From Kineosporia aurantiaca JCM 3230 (GTDB lineage Bacteria > Actinomycetota > Actinomycetes > Actinomycetales > Kineosporiaceae), in assembly GCA_000719025.1 (NCBI GenBank), contig JODP01000021.1, positions 124,001 through 188,000 on the forward strand: a stretch of DNA of 64,000 nucleotides, in the 5' to 3' direction. Shown one piece after another: positions 62,198-64,000 of this stretch. The position numbers and the translations under genes are program-made. Below the pieces are notes generated by a model. That model did no database searches, was not told where the DNA came from, and worked only from the letters and a program-made list of their open reading frames with translations. Every line of letters starts with the position of its first letter. The stretch's first letter is position 1.

Positions 62198-63532
62198 TCA
62201 GAGCTGCCTTTCCATGACCGTCAGCGCCTCGTCGTAGATGGTCAGGGCGATCCGCACCTCGTCCTCGGTCACCACACAGGGCGGGACGACGTGCAGCCGG
62301 TTGTCAGCGGTGAACGGCAGCAGGCCCCGGGCCAGCAGTTCGCGTTTCAGGACGGCCATCGCGGCCGGTGACACCGGCTTCCGGGTGGACTGGTCGCTGA
62401 CCAGGTCCAGGGCCCAGAACACGCCCAGGCCACGGACCTCGCCGATCGCCGGATGGGAGGCGGCCAGCTTCTCCAGGCCGGGCCCGAGCACGTCGGCCCC
62501 GATCCGGGTGGCGTTGCCGAGCACGTCCTCGGCCTCCATCGCGTCCAGAGCGCCGACGATCGAGGCCATCGCCAGGGGGTGCCCGGAGTAGGTCAGGCCC
62601 CCGGGGAACACGGCGTGGCGGAAGTGCTCGGCGATCCGTGGGGAGAGGATCACCCCGCCGGTGGGCACGTAGCCGGAGTTGACGCCCTTGGCGAAGGTGA
62701 TCAGGTCGGGCACCGTGACCGCGCCGTCCTCGGCCAGCGTCTGGAAGGCGAACCAGTCGCCGGTGCGGCCGAAACCGGCCATCACCTCGTCGAAGATCAG
62801 CACGATGCCGTACCGGTCGGCGAGCTGGCGCACCCCGGCCAGGTAACCTGGCGGCGGCACCAGCACGCCGGCCGTGCCCGGAACGGTCTCCAGCAGGATC
62901 GCAGCGATGCTGCCGGGGCCCTCGGCCTGGATGACGCGCTCGAGGTGATGCAGGGCGCGTTCGCTCTCCTCGTCCGCGGAGTTCGACCAGAACTCGGAAC
63001 GGTAGGCGAACGGGCCGAAGAAGTGCACGTGCCCGCGGGCGTACTCGTTGGGCATCCGCCGCCAGTCACCGGTGGCCACGATCGCCGCCCCGGTGTTGCC
63101 GTGGTAGGAGCGGTAGGCCGACAGCACCGTGTCCCGGCCGGTCACCAGCCGGGCCATCCGGATCGCGTTCTCGTTGGCGTCGGCGCCGCCGTTGGTGAAG
63201 AACACCTTGCTGAAGCCCGGGCCGGCCCGGTGCAGGATCCGCTGCGCGGCCCGGGCCCGGGTCAGGTTGGCGAACGCCGGGCCGACCGTGGCCAGTTCGG
63301 CGCTCTGCTCCCGGACCGCGGCCAGCACGGCCGGGTGCTGGTGGCCGATGTTGACGTTGACCAGCATGCTGGAGAAGTCCAGGTACCGGTTGCCGTCGAA
63401 GTCCCAGACCACGGACCCGCGGCCGCCGGCGATCGGCAGCGGATCCAGCGAACCCTGGGCCGACCAGGAGTGGAAGACACTCGAGGTGTCCAGGTCGGCG
63501 ACCATCCGGTTGGTCAGGATCTCACCGGTCAT
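62198..63532 (-). CDS. Class III PLP-dependent aminotransferase
   Basis: 444 residues. The PLP-site pattern is clear: FDEVMAGFGRTGDWFAFQ with the cofactor Asp, ITFAKGVNSGYVPTGGVILS with the lysine, and GGLTYSGHPLAMAS for phosphate binding. The N-terminal LDFSSMLVNVNIGHQHPAVLAAV is also typical. It transfers an amino group between an omega-amine or beta-amino acid and a 2-oxoacid. Its ATG overlaps the stop of the upstream flavin-oxidoreductase gene by 4 bp, so the two probably act in one catabolic pathway whose substrate is not evident. Confidence 0.94.
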   Translation of the reverse strand: MTGEILTNRMVADLDTSSVFHSWSAQGSLDPLPIAGGRGSVVWDFDGNRYLDFSSMLVNVNIGHQHPAVLAAVREQSAELATVGPAFANLTRARAAQRILHRAGPGFSKVFFTNGGADANENAIRMARLVTGRDTVLSAYRSYHGNTGAAIVATGDWRRMPNEYARGHVHFFGPFAYRSEFWSNSADEESERALHHLERVIQAEGPGSIAAILLETVPGTAGVLVPPPGYLAGVRQLADRYGIVLIFDEVMAGFGRTGDWFAFQTLAEDGAVTVPDLITFAKGVNSGYVPTGGVILSPRIAEHFRHAVFPGGLTYSGHPLAMASIVGALDAMEAEDVLGNATRIGADVLGPGLEKLAASHPAIGEVRGLGVFWALDLVSDQSTRKPVSPAAMAVLKRELLARGLLPFTADNRLHVVPPCVVTEDEVRIALTIYDEALTVMERQL

Positions 63533-64000
63533 GCCTTGGCCACCACATGGTCGCGGACCGCGGGGATGACCCGCTCGCCGTACATCCGCAGGGTCTCTTC
63601 CTTGTTGTCGTGGTCCAGGTAGCCGGAGAACTGGGTGGCCCCGGCCGCCTTCAGCCGCTCCAGCTTCTCGATCTGCTGCTCGGCCGTACCGATCAGGCAG
63701 AACCGGTCGACGATCTCGTCCGGCACGAAGTCCACGTGGTCGTTGCCGGCCCGGCCGTGGCTGTTGTAGTCGTACCCGGTACGCCCGGCGATGTAGTCGG
63801 TCAGCGCTTTCGGGATCTCGCTGTCGGTGCCGTATTTCGCCACGATGTCGGCCACGTGGTTACCGACCATGCCGCCGAACCAGCGGCACTGGTCCAGTGC
63901 GTGCCGGTAGGACTCCTCGGTGCCGTCGGTGACGTACATCGGCCCGGCCACGCAGAACGAGAGGCTGTCCGGATCCCGTCCGGCGTTCGCGGCCGCTTTG
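63529..64000 (-). CDS. LLM-class flavin-dependent oxidoreductase, C-terminal part
   Basis: Only the last 157 residues are in the window; the frame remains open to base 64000 and the start lies beyond. The segment AANAGRDPDSLSFCVAGPMYVTDGTEESYRHALDQCRWFGGMVGNHVADIV and the end VPDEIVDRFCLIGTAEQQIEKLERLKAAGATQF match luciferase-like (F420/FMN-dependent) monooxygenases and reductases. It is translationally coupled to the aminotransferase. Confidence 0.88.
   Translation of the reverse strand, partial: KAAANAGRDPDSLSFCVAGPMYVTDGTEESYRHALDQCRWFGGMVGNHVADIVAKYGTDSEIPKALTDYIAGRTGYDYNSHGRAGNDHVDFVPDEIVDRFCLIGTAEQQIEKLERLKAAGATQFSGYLDHDNKEETLRMYGERVIPAVRDHVVAKA

Overview
The window is high-GC actinomycete DNA: GC-rich third positions, frequent GTG/TTG starts, 4-bp stop/start overlaps, IdeR/DmdR-type iron boxes, and MbtH- and EspR-like proteins. 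Phylum-level placement is firm. Genus cannot be set from the sequence alone. I see no rRNA, tRNA, CRISPR array, phage or transposase gene.

Region 1 (1-26.4 kb) is a siderophore-type NRPS locus. A 5'-truncated NRPS (A-T-C-A-T-E) and a complete one (C-A-T-C-A-T-C-A-T-E) are followed by an MbtH-like protein and an IucB-type acyltransferase, all tightly coupled. Facing or following them are a Tat-type lipoprotein iron-siderophore binding protein, a heterodimeric ABC transporter, two FecCD permeases and a FecE ATPase. Two iron-box palindromes (18452 and 23372) show iron control. A secreted lysozyme-like protein sits among them.

Region 2 (26.4-35.5 kb) holds envelope and secreted functions: a GH114-type protein, an ImmA-like peptidase with a MAB_1171c-like membrane protein and a converging EspR-like regulator, a ricin-lectin membrane protein, a D,D-carboxypeptidase and a membrane-anchored GH26 enzyme. 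A gene-free stretch of about 1.1 kb (35.5-36.6 kb) is filled by a degenerate tandem repeat of about 120 bp.

Region 3 (36.6-46.8 kb) is mixed: an ECF sigma factor with a SnoaL-like tail, an acyl-CoA dehydrogenase-like flavoprotein, an alcohol dehydrogenase, phosphatidylcholine synthase, a ddl-murF-PLP dehydratase operon, an EamA-like membrane protein and a secreted GH99-like protein.

Region 4 (47-58 kb) is a complete propane/phenol-type binuclear-iron monooxygenase cluster. A divergent GAF/Fis activator faces hydroxylase alpha, reductase, hydroxylase beta, coupling protein, amidohydrolase, a MIP18-like protein, alcohol dehydrogenase and a dedicated GroEL. An NRAMP metal transporter follows. 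Region 5 (59-64 kb) has a DinB-like protein, a phosphodiester glycosidase, a class III aminotransferase and a partial LLM flavin oxidoreductase.

The most unusual signal is a family of short palindromic repeats with the core GTGATCATG(G/C)A. It fills several intergenic gaps (38.9, 50.6, 53.3 and 58.1 kb). It also lies in frame inside two adenylation domains of the large NRPS, at the same loop between core motifs A2 and A3. An unrelated long hairpin interrupts the epimerization domain of the same protein, also in frame.
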